Under the pieces are notes generated by a model. The model worked only from the letters and a program-made list of their open reading frames with translations. It was not told the DNA's origin and searched no databases. The translations under genes and the position numbers were made by a program. DNA of 64,000 nucleotides from CAVSUZ01 sp963791885. GTDB lineage: Bacteria; Pseudomonadota; Alphaproteobacteria; Acetobacterales; Acetobacteraceae. Position 1 is the first letter of the stretch. Each line of letters opens with the position of its first letter. The DNA is taken from the NCBI GenBank assembly GCA_963791885.1, contig CAWBUL010000005.1, positions 2,232,001 through 2,296,000 on the forward strand. The letters run 5' to 3'. This document shows, piece after piece, positions 24,530 to 32,574 of the stretch.

Positions 24530-25078
24530 TCACAACCCCAGGGCATCGGAGATGGCCCGTGCGGTCTCCGCCGGTGAGGCGCGCGTCGTGTCGATCTCCA
24601 GGTCGTAGCTGATTCCCTGGTGAACGCGTTCATACTGCCAACGCGCCAGGCCGATCAGGCGGTCACCCCGGGCACGCTCCCGCGCTTCCAGCACCTCCAG
24701 CGGCGCAAACAGACCGACGAAGCGAACATCCAAGCCCGAAAGCAAAGCGCGATATTCGCCTGCCTTCGCCGGGCCGATCATCACCTCATCAATGATGAGG
24801 TTGTTGCCCTGCGCTGCCATTGCCGCGACGGCGTGTCGCATGCCGCGCATCGCACGTTCCAACACCGGGCCCGATCGAATGACGATGCCATCCCGTTCGG
24901 TTTCCTCGAAGACCAACCCGTCCGGATGGTCCATCAGCTTCTCCGGCAACATCTCGATAAACGCGTCCATCGCGACATGCAGGAACGGTTCGACGGTGAT
25001 CGCTTGCAGCGACCGAGCGACCGACGTCTTTCCGACGCTGCCGACGCCGTTCAGAATGATAACGCGCGGTGTGCTCAT
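24530..25078 (-). CDS. Chloramphenicol phosphotransferase-like kinase
   Basis: 182-aa P-loop kinase of the CPT family. Walker A LNGVGSVGKTS is at residues 9-19, AMDAFIEMLP carries the catalytic-type Asp, and IIDEVMIGP and the FAPLEVLEARERARGDR segment match CPT-like proteins. Members include the Streptomyces chloramphenicol 3'-O-phosphotransferase and many chromosomal homologues of unknown substrate, so resistance should not be assumed. It is a single gene between two hydrolase loci. Confidence 0.82.
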   Translation of the reverse strand: MSTPRVIILNGVGSVGKTSVARSLQAITVEPFLHVAMDAFIEMLPEKLMDHPDGLVFEETERDGIVIRSGPVLERAMRGMRHAVAAMAAQGNNLIIDEVMIGPAKAGEYRALLSGLDVRFVGLFAPLEVLEARERARGDRLIGLARWQYERVHQGISYDLEIDTTRASPAETARAISDALGL

Positions 25079-25170
25079 GTTGCCATCATCGCGCAGCCAC
25101 TGCCCCGTTGCACGGCCGAGCCGTTGCCGGTAAGCGGGTTAGATTCTGCGGCCCCTGAAAGAGAGTCGCC

Positions 25171-25536
25171 TTGACCCTTCCTCCGCTCCGTTCTCAACGC
25201 GCGCCCAATCCCCAGCGCGTGGTGCAAGGCGCCACACTTCTGGCCGGCGTAAGTCTTGTGCTGGTCATCGTGAATATTGTGCTGGCCAGCCTCAATCAGA
25301 ACCTGCAGGAAGATGTGAGTCGCCGCCAGCAGGTGCTGGTGCAGGCCGCGCAGCTCAGCCAAGTCTCCACGATCCTGCAGCGCGCCATGGTCGCGCAGGC
25401 AGAGCAAGGGGACCAAAAGATTCAGGCCTTGCTGAAACAAGCAGATGTTAGTTTCAAGGCGCCGCCCGCTGCATCTGCTCCCGCGTCTCCGGCGACGACC
25501 GCTACTCCGGCCCCTGCTCCCGCGTCGAAGCCATGA
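25171..25536 (+). CDS. Small single-span membrane protein
   Basis: 121 aa, function unknown. One transmembrane helix (GATLLAGVSLVLVIVNIVLA, residues ~19-40) is followed by a polar helix rich in Gln, and an Ala/Pro-rich tail (SAPASPATTATPAPAPASKP). Translation appears to start at TTG 25171. The gene overlaps the next by 4 bp (ATGA), and that one overlaps the hydrolase by 4 bp (GTGA), so all three form a translationally coupled operon. The topology suggests a membrane-anchored coiled-coil scaffold, which is inference only. Confidence 0.6.
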   Translation: MTLPPLRSQRAPNPQRVVQGATLLAGVSLVLVIVNIVLASLNQNLQEDVSRRQQVLVQAAQLSQVSTILQRAMVAQAEQGDQKIQALLKQADVSFKAPPAASAPASPATTATPAPAPASKP

Positions 25537-25850
25537 GCGGGAGAGAGCCGCCGCGGCTTGACCTGCCGGTTGCACTGGTGGTGCTGGCGTTCTTCATGAT
25601 CACCGCCTTCCAGACCGATCAGCTGGTCCGTCAGCGCAGCGCGCTGCAAGGCGTGGAGATGGCGCAGGCGAGCGGCCTGGCGCAGGCCGACAAGCTGCGC
25701 CTGCAATTCCAGCTTTTCGCTGAGCAGACCACACAGTTGGCGAATGCCGGCGATCCGGGCGCCAAGGCCGTGCTGGCGCAACTTCAGGCTCAGGGCGTGT
25801 CGCTGCGGGTGAACAACCCGGCTCCAGGACCGGTGCCGACGTCGCAGTGA
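25533..25850 (+). CDS. Small single-span membrane protein
   Basis: 105 aa, function unknown. A transmembrane helix (LPVALVVLAFFMITAFQ, residues ~10-27) is followed by a Gln/Ala/Leu-rich helix with coiled-coil-like spacing (LRLQFQLFAEQTTQLANAG). It has the same overall plan as the preceding 121-aa protein and could be its partner or diverged paralogue. It is coupled to both neighbours by 4-bp overlaps. Confidence 0.6.
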   Translation: MSGREPPRLDLPVALVVLAFFMITAFQTDQLVRQRSALQGVEMAQASGLAQADKLRLQFQLFAEQTTQLANAGDPGAKAVLAQLQAQGVSLRVNNPAPGPVPTSQ

Positions 25851-26632
25851 AGGCCTTTGTCGCGCTACTGGCCGCCTTGAATGCGGCCGGCTTGGCGCCG
25901 CAGCAGGTCGCAATCCCAGGACCAAAGGATGTGACGTTGCAGGCCGCGCTGGTGCGACCGGCGGGCGAAGCAAACGGCGCGGGAATCGTCGCCCTGCACG
26001 GATGCGGCGGTCCGATCCCGGACCGCGACGCGCAATGGGCCAAGCGTTTCGTCGCGGACGGCCATCCCGTGCTGTTTCCCGACAGTTTCGGTTCGCGCGG
26101 CCTCGGGTCGCAATGCAAGGTGACGCATCGGGCGGTCAAACCGTCCGGACTTCGCCGCCAGGATGCGATCGCCTCGGCCGAATGGCTGAGCGCCCAGCCC
26201 GGCGTTCCGCCCGGCGGGATCGTGCTCGTCGGGTGGTCGAACGGCGGCGGGACCGTCCTGTTCACCGCCGCCCGCGACCCAGCGCCCCCGGCCGGCCTGT
26301 TTGCTCGGTTCGTGGCGTTCTATCCCGGCTGCCGGGCCGCGCTAAACAGCGGCTGGGCGCCGTCCGGCCCGCTTATGATTTTGGTCGGCGCGAATGACGA
26401 CTGGACACCGGCGCCACCCTGTGAGGCTCTGGCGAAGAAATACCCGGACCTGATCACGCTGCAGGTCTATCCGAACGCCTGGCACGATTTCGACCGGCCG
26501 GATCATCCGGTGGCGAAGCGGACCGGACTGGCGACGCCGCCCAGCGGCACCGGCGTGGCGCACGCCGGCACCAATCCGGCGGCGCGCGCCGATGCGCTGA
26601 CGCGCGTGCCAGCGTTTGTTGATGGACGGTAA
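25847..26632 (+). CDS. Dienelactone-hydrolase-family protein
   Basis: 261-aa alpha/beta-hydrolase starting at GTG 25847. VALHGCGGPIPDRDAQWAKRF is the oxyanion segment, VLVGWSNGGGT has the nucleophile Ser in a GxSxGG elbow, GANDDWTP the acid and AWHDFDRP the His. A weak hydrophobic N-terminus might be a signal peptide. It is the third gene of an overlapping operon with two small membrane proteins, so it may act at the membrane. Related to the DLH at 23649-24527 but not a close paralogue. Confidence 0.78.
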   Translation: MKAFVALLAALNAAGLAPQQVAIPGPKDVTLQAALVRPAGEANGAGIVALHGCGGPIPDRDAQWAKRFVADGHPVLFPDSFGSRGLGSQCKVTHRAVKPSGLRRQDAIASAEWLSAQPGVPPGGIVLVGWSNGGGTVLFTAARDPAPPAGLFARFVAFYPGCRAALNSGWAPSGPLMILVGANDDWTPAPPCEALAKKYPDLITLQVYPNAWHDFDRPDHPVAKRTGLATPPSGTGVAHAGTNPAARADALTRVPAFVDGR

Positions 26633-26634
26633 AG

Positions 26635-27117
26635 CTACGCCGCGTCTTCCCGCTTGTCCCGCACCTTCACATACGCCAGTGCGGCGTGTTCTTCGCAGTA
26701 AGGCTTACCCGGCACTGACCCCGTATCGCAGAAGCGGAAGCTCCGCGTGCCCGGCTCGCCGATCGGCCAGCAGCAGGTAATCACCCGGCCGTAGCGCGGT
26801 GGTGGCACCGGCTGCAGCCGCGGCGCACTCGGCTGGGGCGCCGGCCGGCCAGCACCGACAAAACCCGATTCGGTGCGCCGAATGCTCTCCAACGGCGGCA
26901 GCGTCGGACCCGGCGTGCGACGCACGGAGGGGCGGCGCGGACGGGGCTCACCCGTGCCCCGCCGAATGGGCGACGGGCGAGACGGCAGATCCAGCCTATG
27001 GGCCTTCCCCACCACCGCATTCTTCGACATGCCCAACCGTCGGCCGATCTCGGCCGTCGAGAGACCCTCGCTCCAGAGTTCCCTCAGACGTAGGATGGTG
27101 TCCTCGGTCCACTCCAT
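26635..27117 (-). CDS. gcrA: Cell-cycle regulator GcrA
   Basis: Alphaproteobacterial sigma70-associated transcription factor that responds to CcrM methylation at GANTC. The N-terminal helix-turn-helix MEWTEDTILRLRELWSEG, STAEIGRRLGMSKNAVVGKAH is diagnostic. The middle is Pro/Arg-rich and the C-terminal CCWPIGEPGTRSFRFC with a late YCEEHAALAY matches the RNA-polymerase-interacting region. 160 aa, close to the Caulobacter protein. I use ATG 27117 because homologues start there. A GANTC site (GATTC) lies at 27173-27177 and another near 27295, compatible with methylation-dependent control. Confidence 0.93.
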   Translation of the reverse strand: MEWTEDTILRLRELWSEGLSTAEIGRRLGMSKNAVVGKAHRLDLPSRPSPIRRGTGEPRPRRPSVRRTPGPTLPPLESIRRTESGFVGAGRPAPQPSAPRLQPVPPPRYGRVITCCWPIGEPGTRSFRFCDTGSVPGKPYCEEHAALAYVKVRDKREDAA

Positions 27118-27406
27118 TTTGGCGTGCCTCCCGTCTCTAACCGCAAGATATGGTAGCGGGCCAAAATCATCCGATTCAACGGAACAAATGAGCAACGGCC
27201 CAAAAACTTGTGGAAAACTTTGCAGCGGCCCCAACATCTTGAGCCAGCCCGTGCGAAACACCGCGGAGCACCGGGCATCATATCGGCCTGGCATCGATTC
27301 GCGCTCGACCGAAATGAGACCACTCATGACAAGGCGACTGGCCGGGTCGCCGCCCCAACCCCGCGCTGGCGGTTGATACCGAGACACTGGGCGTAACAGC
27401 CGAGGC

Positions 27407-27841
27407 CTATCCGCCAACCAGCCGCCGGGCAATCGCGATCACCCGGTGCGCCTCGCTCCACAGCGCGAAGTCTCCCAGCCGATCGGCCTCGGCCCACACC
27501 GCCTCGCTGACGTCGGTGCCGGCAACCGGTTCGCCGTCGGTCCAGGCCGCCGCGAAATCGATGATCGTGTAGTGAAACCGCACGCGGCCTGCGTCGTCAG
27601 GGCGGATGTTGTCCACCACCGCCGCAAGGTGCAGCGGCCCCACCTCCACCCCCGTTTCCTCCATCAGTTCCCGACGCGCCGCCTGCTCCACGGTCTCGTT
27701 CAGTTCCTGCGCACCGCCCGGCAGTGTCCAGCTGCCGACATTCGGCGGCTTGCCCCGCCGTACCAGCAGCACGCGCGAGCCTTTCAGCACGACCACGCCG
27801 ATCCCGACGATGGGGCGCGCGGGATATTCGCGGTCGCTCAT
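27407..27841 (-). CDS. NUDIX hydrolase
   Basis: 144-aa NUDIX hydrolase cleaving a nucleoside diphosphate linked to another moiety. The Nudix box GGAQELNETVEQAARRELME (continuing ETGV) fits Gx5Ex7REUxEExGU exactly. The preceding VLLVRRGKPPNVGSWTLPGG and the following VHYTIIDF-like strand resemble ADP-ribose pyrophosphatase-type enzymes. A MutT role is possible, but the substrate cannot be read from the sequence. It lies upstream of gcrA on the same strand, separated by 289 bp with no other gene. Confidence 0.88.
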   Translation of the reverse strand: MSDREYPARPIVGIGVVVLKGSRVLLVRRGKPPNVGSWTLPGGAQELNETVEQAARRELMEETGVEVGPLHLAAVVDNIRPDDAGRVRFHYTIIDFAAAWTDGEPVAGTDVSEAVWAEADRLGDFALWSEAHRVIAIARRLVGG

Positions 27842-27920
27842 CGTTGTTTAGCGCGCAGCCGCCACACCAACCGTGGGCGCAGTACCGCTCCGCAATCGCC
27901 GACGCTCGTGCTGCGCGACA

Positions 27921-28964
27921 TCACTCCGTGGCCGCGCCCGGCTTCCCAGGGGGATTTTCAGGAGCCTTCTCCAGATCGGACAACGCCGGAAGCAGTGCCG
28001 TCTCCCGCCACGAACCGAGCTGATACGTCCAGCCCTTCACCCGATCCTCCAGCTTTGCCGCATCCGGCGCGGCCTTCCCCTCGCCCGTCACATCAAACCG
28101 CGCGAGCAGTAACTTGTCCTGATGGAACAGATCGGCCGTGATGTGCATGCCATCGGTCGTCGTGAACACACTGTGGCCGATCTCGCCCGATGCCGGCGCG
28201 GCCCCCGGATGCACGTCATCGGCCGTGAGTTGCTCGAGCGCCGACGCAACCTCACCCACTTTGTAATCATCCAACGCCCCGTGCTGCGCCGGCTCGGTCA
28301 GCGACAGCGTCCCGTTCTTACCATCCAGCACCACTTTCACAGCACCGGTGCGCTCGACATCAACCTGCGCGATGCGCGCGTGGTCGATATTCATAATGTC
28401 GCGGTCGAGCCACAGCGCCGGGTCGGAATCCACGGACAGGCTGCCATAGGCCAGCCAGCTCTGTGCCTCTCCCGGGCGGCGTAAATACACCTCGTCCGGC
28501 ACGTTGCCCTGCGTCAGTACGCGGCGATGCCCGACGATCAACGACAGGATCGGTTTGCCGCCCGTATCCACCACCCGCACCAGATAAGATTCCGCCGTCT
28601 TGCCGTTGGGATCCTCGACGCCGAGCCGGGCGTAGTTGGCCGGATCGGCCGTGCGAGGCGCCACCAGGCGCAACTCGGTGAGCCCGGTCAGCACGCCACG
28701 CAGCTTGGACCTCTCCACCGGATACATGCCGCGATCAGCCAGACCCCAATGGTCGCCATCGCGGCGGATCACCAGCGTCTTGCCGCGATGGGAAATGTCC
28801 AGCTCCGCCGCACTCTGCAGCTTCGTCGCGAGATCGGGAAACAGCAGCGTGCCGCTGTTGATGGTCGTGGATTCGGCCCGCTGCTGACCGGGGCCGAAAT
28901 ACCACCCGGCACCGGCCACGATCACACCCGCAACAAGCAAGGAAAGTCCGGTGCGAGGGGTCAT
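27921..28964 (-). CDS. DUF4340 domain protein of a Gld-type ABC operon
   Basis: 347 aa. One N-terminal membrane helix (LSLLVAGVIVAGAGWYF) is followed by an extracytoplasmic DUF4340 region with repeated motifs typical of the family: LDISHRGKTLVIRRDGDHWGL, LTELRLVAPRT and YARLGVEDPNGKTAESY. It overlaps the upstream gldG-like gene by 4 bp and is the last of four coupled genes. Proteins of this family regularly accompany GldG-like proteins; the operon is thought to form an ABC exporter-like complex, with no known substrate in non-gliding bacteria. Confidence 0.85.
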   Translation of the reverse strand: MTPRTGLSLLVAGVIVAGAGWYFGPGQQRAESTTINSGTLLFPDLATKLQSAAELDISHRGKTLVIRRDGDHWGLADRGMYPVERSKLRGVLTGLTELRLVAPRTADPANYARLGVEDPNGKTAESYLVRVVDTGGKPILSLIVGHRRVLTQGNVPDEVYLRRPGEAQSWLAYGSLSVDSDPALWLDRDIMNIDHARIAQVDVERTGAVKVVLDGKNGTLSLTEPAQHGALDDYKVGEVASALEQLTADDVHPGAAPASGEIGHSVFTTTDGMHITADLFHQDKLLLARFDVTGEGKAAPDAAKLEDRVKGWTYQLGSWRETALLPALSDLEKAPENPPGKPGAATE

Positions 28965-30862
28965 ACGCGGGCCGCCGCGCGACGATGTGCCCGCACCACC
29001 CCAAGCACGATGGCCAACACGGTCAGCACCGCCGGGATCAGCACGATATTGAGCAACATGAGTTGCATTTTCAGCCGGGAAATATCGCGATTGAGGTTGT
29101 ACTGAACGGCGCGAAGCTGCCCGCGTGTCGTAAGAATGTCCTGGTTCGCTTGCCGGATAGCAGCACGCTGCGCCGGGGTGATCACCGCCGAGCTTGGCTC
29201 GGCTCCCGTCCCACTCCCTTGCCGCAGGTCCTGCAGCTTCGCCTGCAGAGTCGTCAGGTGGGCCTGCAGCGTCTGCTCGGTCTTGCGGAACCGCGCCTGG
29301 GCCTGTTCCTGCATGCGCTCGACCAGGGTGAACGGCCGCGCCGTTGTGCCGCGCGCACGCAAGCCCAGCAGCGCGTCGCCACCGGCCAGCGTATCGACCA
29401 GATTGGCCAGGAACGGCCCGTTATCGGCGAACGGCACCGGCTGCTTCTGGCCGAAGAAGTCCTGCTGCTGCACCCAGAACCGATCGGCAATCAGGTCGGT
29501 ATCAGCGATCACCACGATCTGCGCCGGTCCCTTCGTCTGCGCGAGATAGGGCAAGGGCGGCTTGCCCTTCTCCGGCGCCGGCGGACCCGAAAACGCGGAG
29601 TGGAGTTCGCCGCTGATGCGTGCCGCGATCACCCGGGGTTCGCCCGAGGGCTTGAAGCCGGCCAGAATCGCCGCCGGATCAGGCATCTTCACCTGATCGA
29701 CCGGAATAAGCCCGTCATTGGCGTTCGTCGTCAGTAGCGGCGTGAACGTTATATTGGCACCTGGCGCCTTGGAGATGGAACCCGGCGTCGCCACGCTCAC
29801 CTGCTTGATGTCGGCAGTCGCCGGGTCGTTGTGATTGATGCCATCCGTGATGCTGAACCAGGCGGGATAATCCGTCACGCCGCCCTGCTGAGTCTGCACC
29901 TGCCAGGCCCCATCCTCGTCACCGACCACCTCGGACGGATTGAACTGGATGCCCCATGCCGCGAACAGCTTCGGCAAATTGGAGCTCGTGTCTGTCGGCG
30001 GTGCACCCTGCGGGTTGGGTGAGGCAGCAGCGGTATCACTCCAGGGATCGACCATCACCATCAGCTTGCCGCCGCGCATCACGAACTGGTCGATCGCGTA
30101 TTGCGTCGCGGTCGACAGATTGTGCGGACCGATCAGCAGCAGGACCTTGATGGCCGGATCGATGCTGGTCGCGTCCATCGGCACGGTCTGCACGTCGTTG
30201 GTCTGGCGCAGCAGCGCAGCGGCCGCGTAAGGCTGGCCCATGCTGTTCGGCGGCAATCCCTGGCGCATCGCCATCATCATGAGCTGCGGATTACCATCCA
30301 CCGGCAGAGACGACATCAGGCCGATCACCGGTCGCGCCGGGCTCGACAGCTCGTACACCATCTTCGTCAGGTCGTATTCCAGGAACCGCTCACGATCCGC
30401 CTGAAAAAACGGGATGGAGCGATCGTCATCGAGCAGGTTGGTGCCCGCGAGGCCGAAATAGACTTTTTGACCGTCGGCGCTCAGCGGCACACCCTGCAGC
30501 CCGTCGGCCATGGCACGATCTTCGGTCTCGCTGAACGGCTCCGGGTCGTATCTGTTGATGCGCAGCATGCCATGCGCGGCGGCGGCGTATTCGTTCAGCA
30601 TCTCGCTCACATGCTGCTCGTACGCAGCATAGGACGGCGCGGCGGCGCCAAGCACCCGAGAGTAAAAGAAACTGAGCGTAATCGGCTCCTTCAGCCCGGC
30701 GAGAATATGCCGCGTACCGGGTGACAGCGTGTAGATCTTTCCTTGCGTAAGATCGATCTGCGGGCCTGCGAGGCGCGCATCGGCGAACATGTTCACGCCG
30801 ACGACGATGCCAAGAACGCCCAGCATCCCCGCGAGGGCGCACCAGAACCGTGCGCGCATCAC
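28961..30862 (-). CDS. GldG-family ABC transporter component
   Basis: 633 aa. An N-terminal membrane helix is followed by the ABC-type uncharacterised transport domain: QIDLTQGKIYTLSPGTRHIL, ITLSFFYSRVLG, YDPEPFSETEDRAM and the later IKVLLLIGPHNLSTATQYAI and KLMVMVDPWSD. A coiled-coil region (QARFRKTEQTLQAHLTTLQA) and a second membrane helix lie near the C-terminus. It is named after the Flavobacterium gliding gene, but relatives occur widely in non-gliding Proteobacteria. Both ends overlap neighbouring genes by 4 bp. Confidence 0.87.
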   Translation of the reverse strand: MMRARFWCALAGMLGVLGIVVGVNMFADARLAGPQIDLTQGKIYTLSPGTRHILAGLKEPITLSFFYSRVLGAAAPSYAAYEQHVSEMLNEYAAAAHGMLRINRYDPEPFSETEDRAMADGLQGVPLSADGQKVYFGLAGTNLLDDDRSIPFFQADRERFLEYDLTKMVYELSSPARPVIGLMSSLPVDGNPQLMMMAMRQGLPPNSMGQPYAAAALLRQTNDVQTVPMDATSIDPAIKVLLLIGPHNLSTATQYAIDQFVMRGGKLMVMVDPWSDTAAASPNPQGAPPTDTSSNLPKLFAAWGIQFNPSEVVGDEDGAWQVQTQQGGVTDYPAWFSITDGINHNDPATADIKQVSVATPGSISKAPGANITFTPLLTTNANDGLIPVDQVKMPDPAAILAGFKPSGEPRVIAARISGELHSAFSGPPAPEKGKPPLPYLAQTKGPAQIVVIADTDLIADRFWVQQQDFFGQKQPVPFADNGPFLANLVDTLAGGDALLGLRARGTTARPFTLVERMQEQAQARFRKTEQTLQAHLTTLQAKLQDLRQGSGTGAEPSSAVITPAQRAAIRQANQDILTTRGQLRAVQYNLNRDISRLKMQLMLLNIVLIPAVLTVLAIVLGVVRAHRRAAARV

Positions 30863-31593
30863 GCCGCCTTCCGTGCTTCGATGATCACGGTATTGAGGAA
30901 CAGAAAGAAGCCGATGAAGCTGGCAAAGAAGATCACATCGCGCAGGCTGATGATGCCGCGGGTAAAGTCCTGAAAGCGCGCAATCACCGCGATGCGCACC
31001 GCCACAGCGGCTGCGGCGGGGGCATTCTGGCCGAGGAAGTCCGTGACCAGCGGATAGGACGCGGCGGCGAAGACAAAGCAGACGACAAGCGCCAGGACGA
31101 AGGCGATCACCTGGTTCTTGGTCAGCGCAGACGCGGTGGACCCGATCGCGAGGAACGCACCCGCGACCAGCAGCGCGCCGATATAACCGCTAAGTACCGG
31201 TCCGTTATCCGGGGTGCCGAGCAGGTTGACGGTGATGACGATCGGGAAGGTCAGCACGATCGCGACGGCACAGAAGATCCAGGCGGCAATAAATTTACCG
31301 AGCACCGCCACGCCATCGCGGATCGGCAGCGACAGCAGAAGCTCGACCGTGCCCATCCGGCGCTCCTCGGCCCACAAGCGCATCGTGATCGCCGGCACCA
31401 GCAGCACCAGAACCCACGGCAGGAAGGCGAAGAAAGGCGCGAGATTGGCCTGGTTGCTTTCGAAGAAACTGCCGCCGTTGAAGGTCAGCGCGCCTTGCAG
31501 CACCAGGAACACCACGATGAAAACGGTGGCGACGGGGCTGGTGAAATAGGCGCCCAGTTCGCGCCGGGCGACAGTGAACGTCGCAGACATCAC
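30859..31593 (-). CDS. ABC-2-type permease (GldF-like)
   Basis: 244-aa integral membrane protein with about six hydrophobic segments. FTVARRELGAYFTSPVATVF opens the ABC-2 fold; LVLLVPAITMRLWAEERRMG and GTVELLLSLPIRDG form the conserved cytoplasmic loop found in GldF/NosY-type permeases. It would pair with the ATPase encoded just upstream. Four-base overlaps at both ends indicate coupled translation of the four-gene operon. Confidence 0.9.
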   Translation of the reverse strand: MMSATFTVARRELGAYFTSPVATVFIVVFLVLQGALTFNGGSFFESNQANLAPFFAFLPWVLVLLVPAITMRLWAEERRMGTVELLLSLPIRDGVAVLGKFIAAWIFCAVAIVLTFPIVITVNLLGTPDNGPVLSGYIGALLVAGAFLAIGSTASALTKNQVIAFVLALVVCFVFAAASYPLVTDFLGQNAPAAAAVAVRIAVIARFQDFTRGIISLRDVIFFASFIGFFLFLNTVIIEARKAA

Positions 31594-32354
31594 GCGGCCT
31601 CCGCGACGCGCTTCCAGGCCGCACGCGCGGCGGACTGGGTCGTCAAGGCGCGGAACACGTCTTCGAGCCGGCCGGAGGGATCGCGCGCCGCAAGCTCCTT
31701 GGGCGTGTCATCCACAACGATACGGCCGGATGCGATAATGACCGCGCGGGTGCAGACCGCCTCCACCTCCTCCAGAATATGCGTGCTGATGATGATCGCT
31801 TTATCCGGCGCCATGCGGCGAATGAGCTCACGCACCTCGTGCTTCTGGTTGGGATCGAGGCCGTCGGTCGGTTCGTCGAGCACCAGGGCCGGCGGATCGT
31901 GCAGCAATGCCTGCGCCAGCCCGACACGGCGCTTATAGCCCTTGGACAACGTCTCGATCGTCTGCAGCCGCACGCTGCCGAGCTGCGTCAGCGCCATTGC
32001 GTCTTCCACGCGGGTATCAAGCGTCTCACCGCGATAGCCGCGCACACGCGCGACGAAGCGCAGAAACCCGATGACGCTCATTTCCGGATAGGTCGGCGCG
32101 CCTTCCGGCAGAAAACCCAGCGCGCGCCGGGCGGCGATCGAGTCGGTTTGCACGTCATGACCCAGGATGCGCGCGGTCCCCGCCGTGGGCGGCAGAAACC
32201 CGGCAAGCATGCGCATGGTGGTGGATTTGCCCGCGCCGTTCGGACCGAGGAAGCCCAGCACCTCGCCTTTACCGATCGTCAGGGCGATATCGTCCACAGC
32301 GCGAAAGTGACCGAAATCGCGTGTGAGGTGGTCGAGTTCGATCGTATCGCTCAC
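31590..32354 (-). CDS. ABC transporter ATP-binding protein (GldA-like)
   Basis: ATPase of the Gld-type ABC system. Walker A GPNGAGKSTT, signature LSKGYKRRVGLAQALL, Walker B ALVLDEPTDGLDPNQ and the H-loop STHILEEVEAV are all present. I set the start at GTG 32354, which follows CTGGGG and places IELDHLTRDFG a few residues in; ATGs at 32384 and 32423 are in-frame alternatives. First gene of the operon. The promoter should lie in the 220-bp gap shared with the divergent TPR gene. Confidence 0.9.
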   Translation of the reverse strand: MSDTIELDHLTRDFGHFRAVDDIALTIGKGEVLGFLGPNGAGKSTTMRMLAGFLPPTAGTARILGHDVQTDSIAARRALGFLPEGAPTYPEMSVIGFLRFVARVRGYRGETLDTRVEDAMALTQLGSVRLQTIETLSKGYKRRVGLAQALLHDPPALVLDEPTDGLDPNQKHEVRELIRRMAPDKAIIISTHILEEVEAVCTRAVIIASGRIVVDDTPKELAARDPSGRLEDVFRALTTQSAARAAWKRVAEAA

Positions 32355-32574
32355 GCCGGTGTGCCCCAGATTGGCCGGGGGCATACTGCGGTGTTCGCAC
32401 GCGATGCAAGCAGCGAGGTCCAACTGCGCTGCTTAAGCTGTGGTAATACCAATCGCCGGAACTGCTGACTGGCCCGCGCCCAGGGCTGGTGTGGTGCCTG
32501 CGCGTAAAATAAAGTTTCAACGATGCATCGCACATGGAGCAAGTCTTAACGACTTCGGGTCATGCTCCGCGGTC

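Noticed and set aside
24530..25078. Calling this a chloramphenicol-resistance gene
   Set aside because: The CPT family has many chromosomal members of unknown substrate, and nothing in the context indicates resistance.
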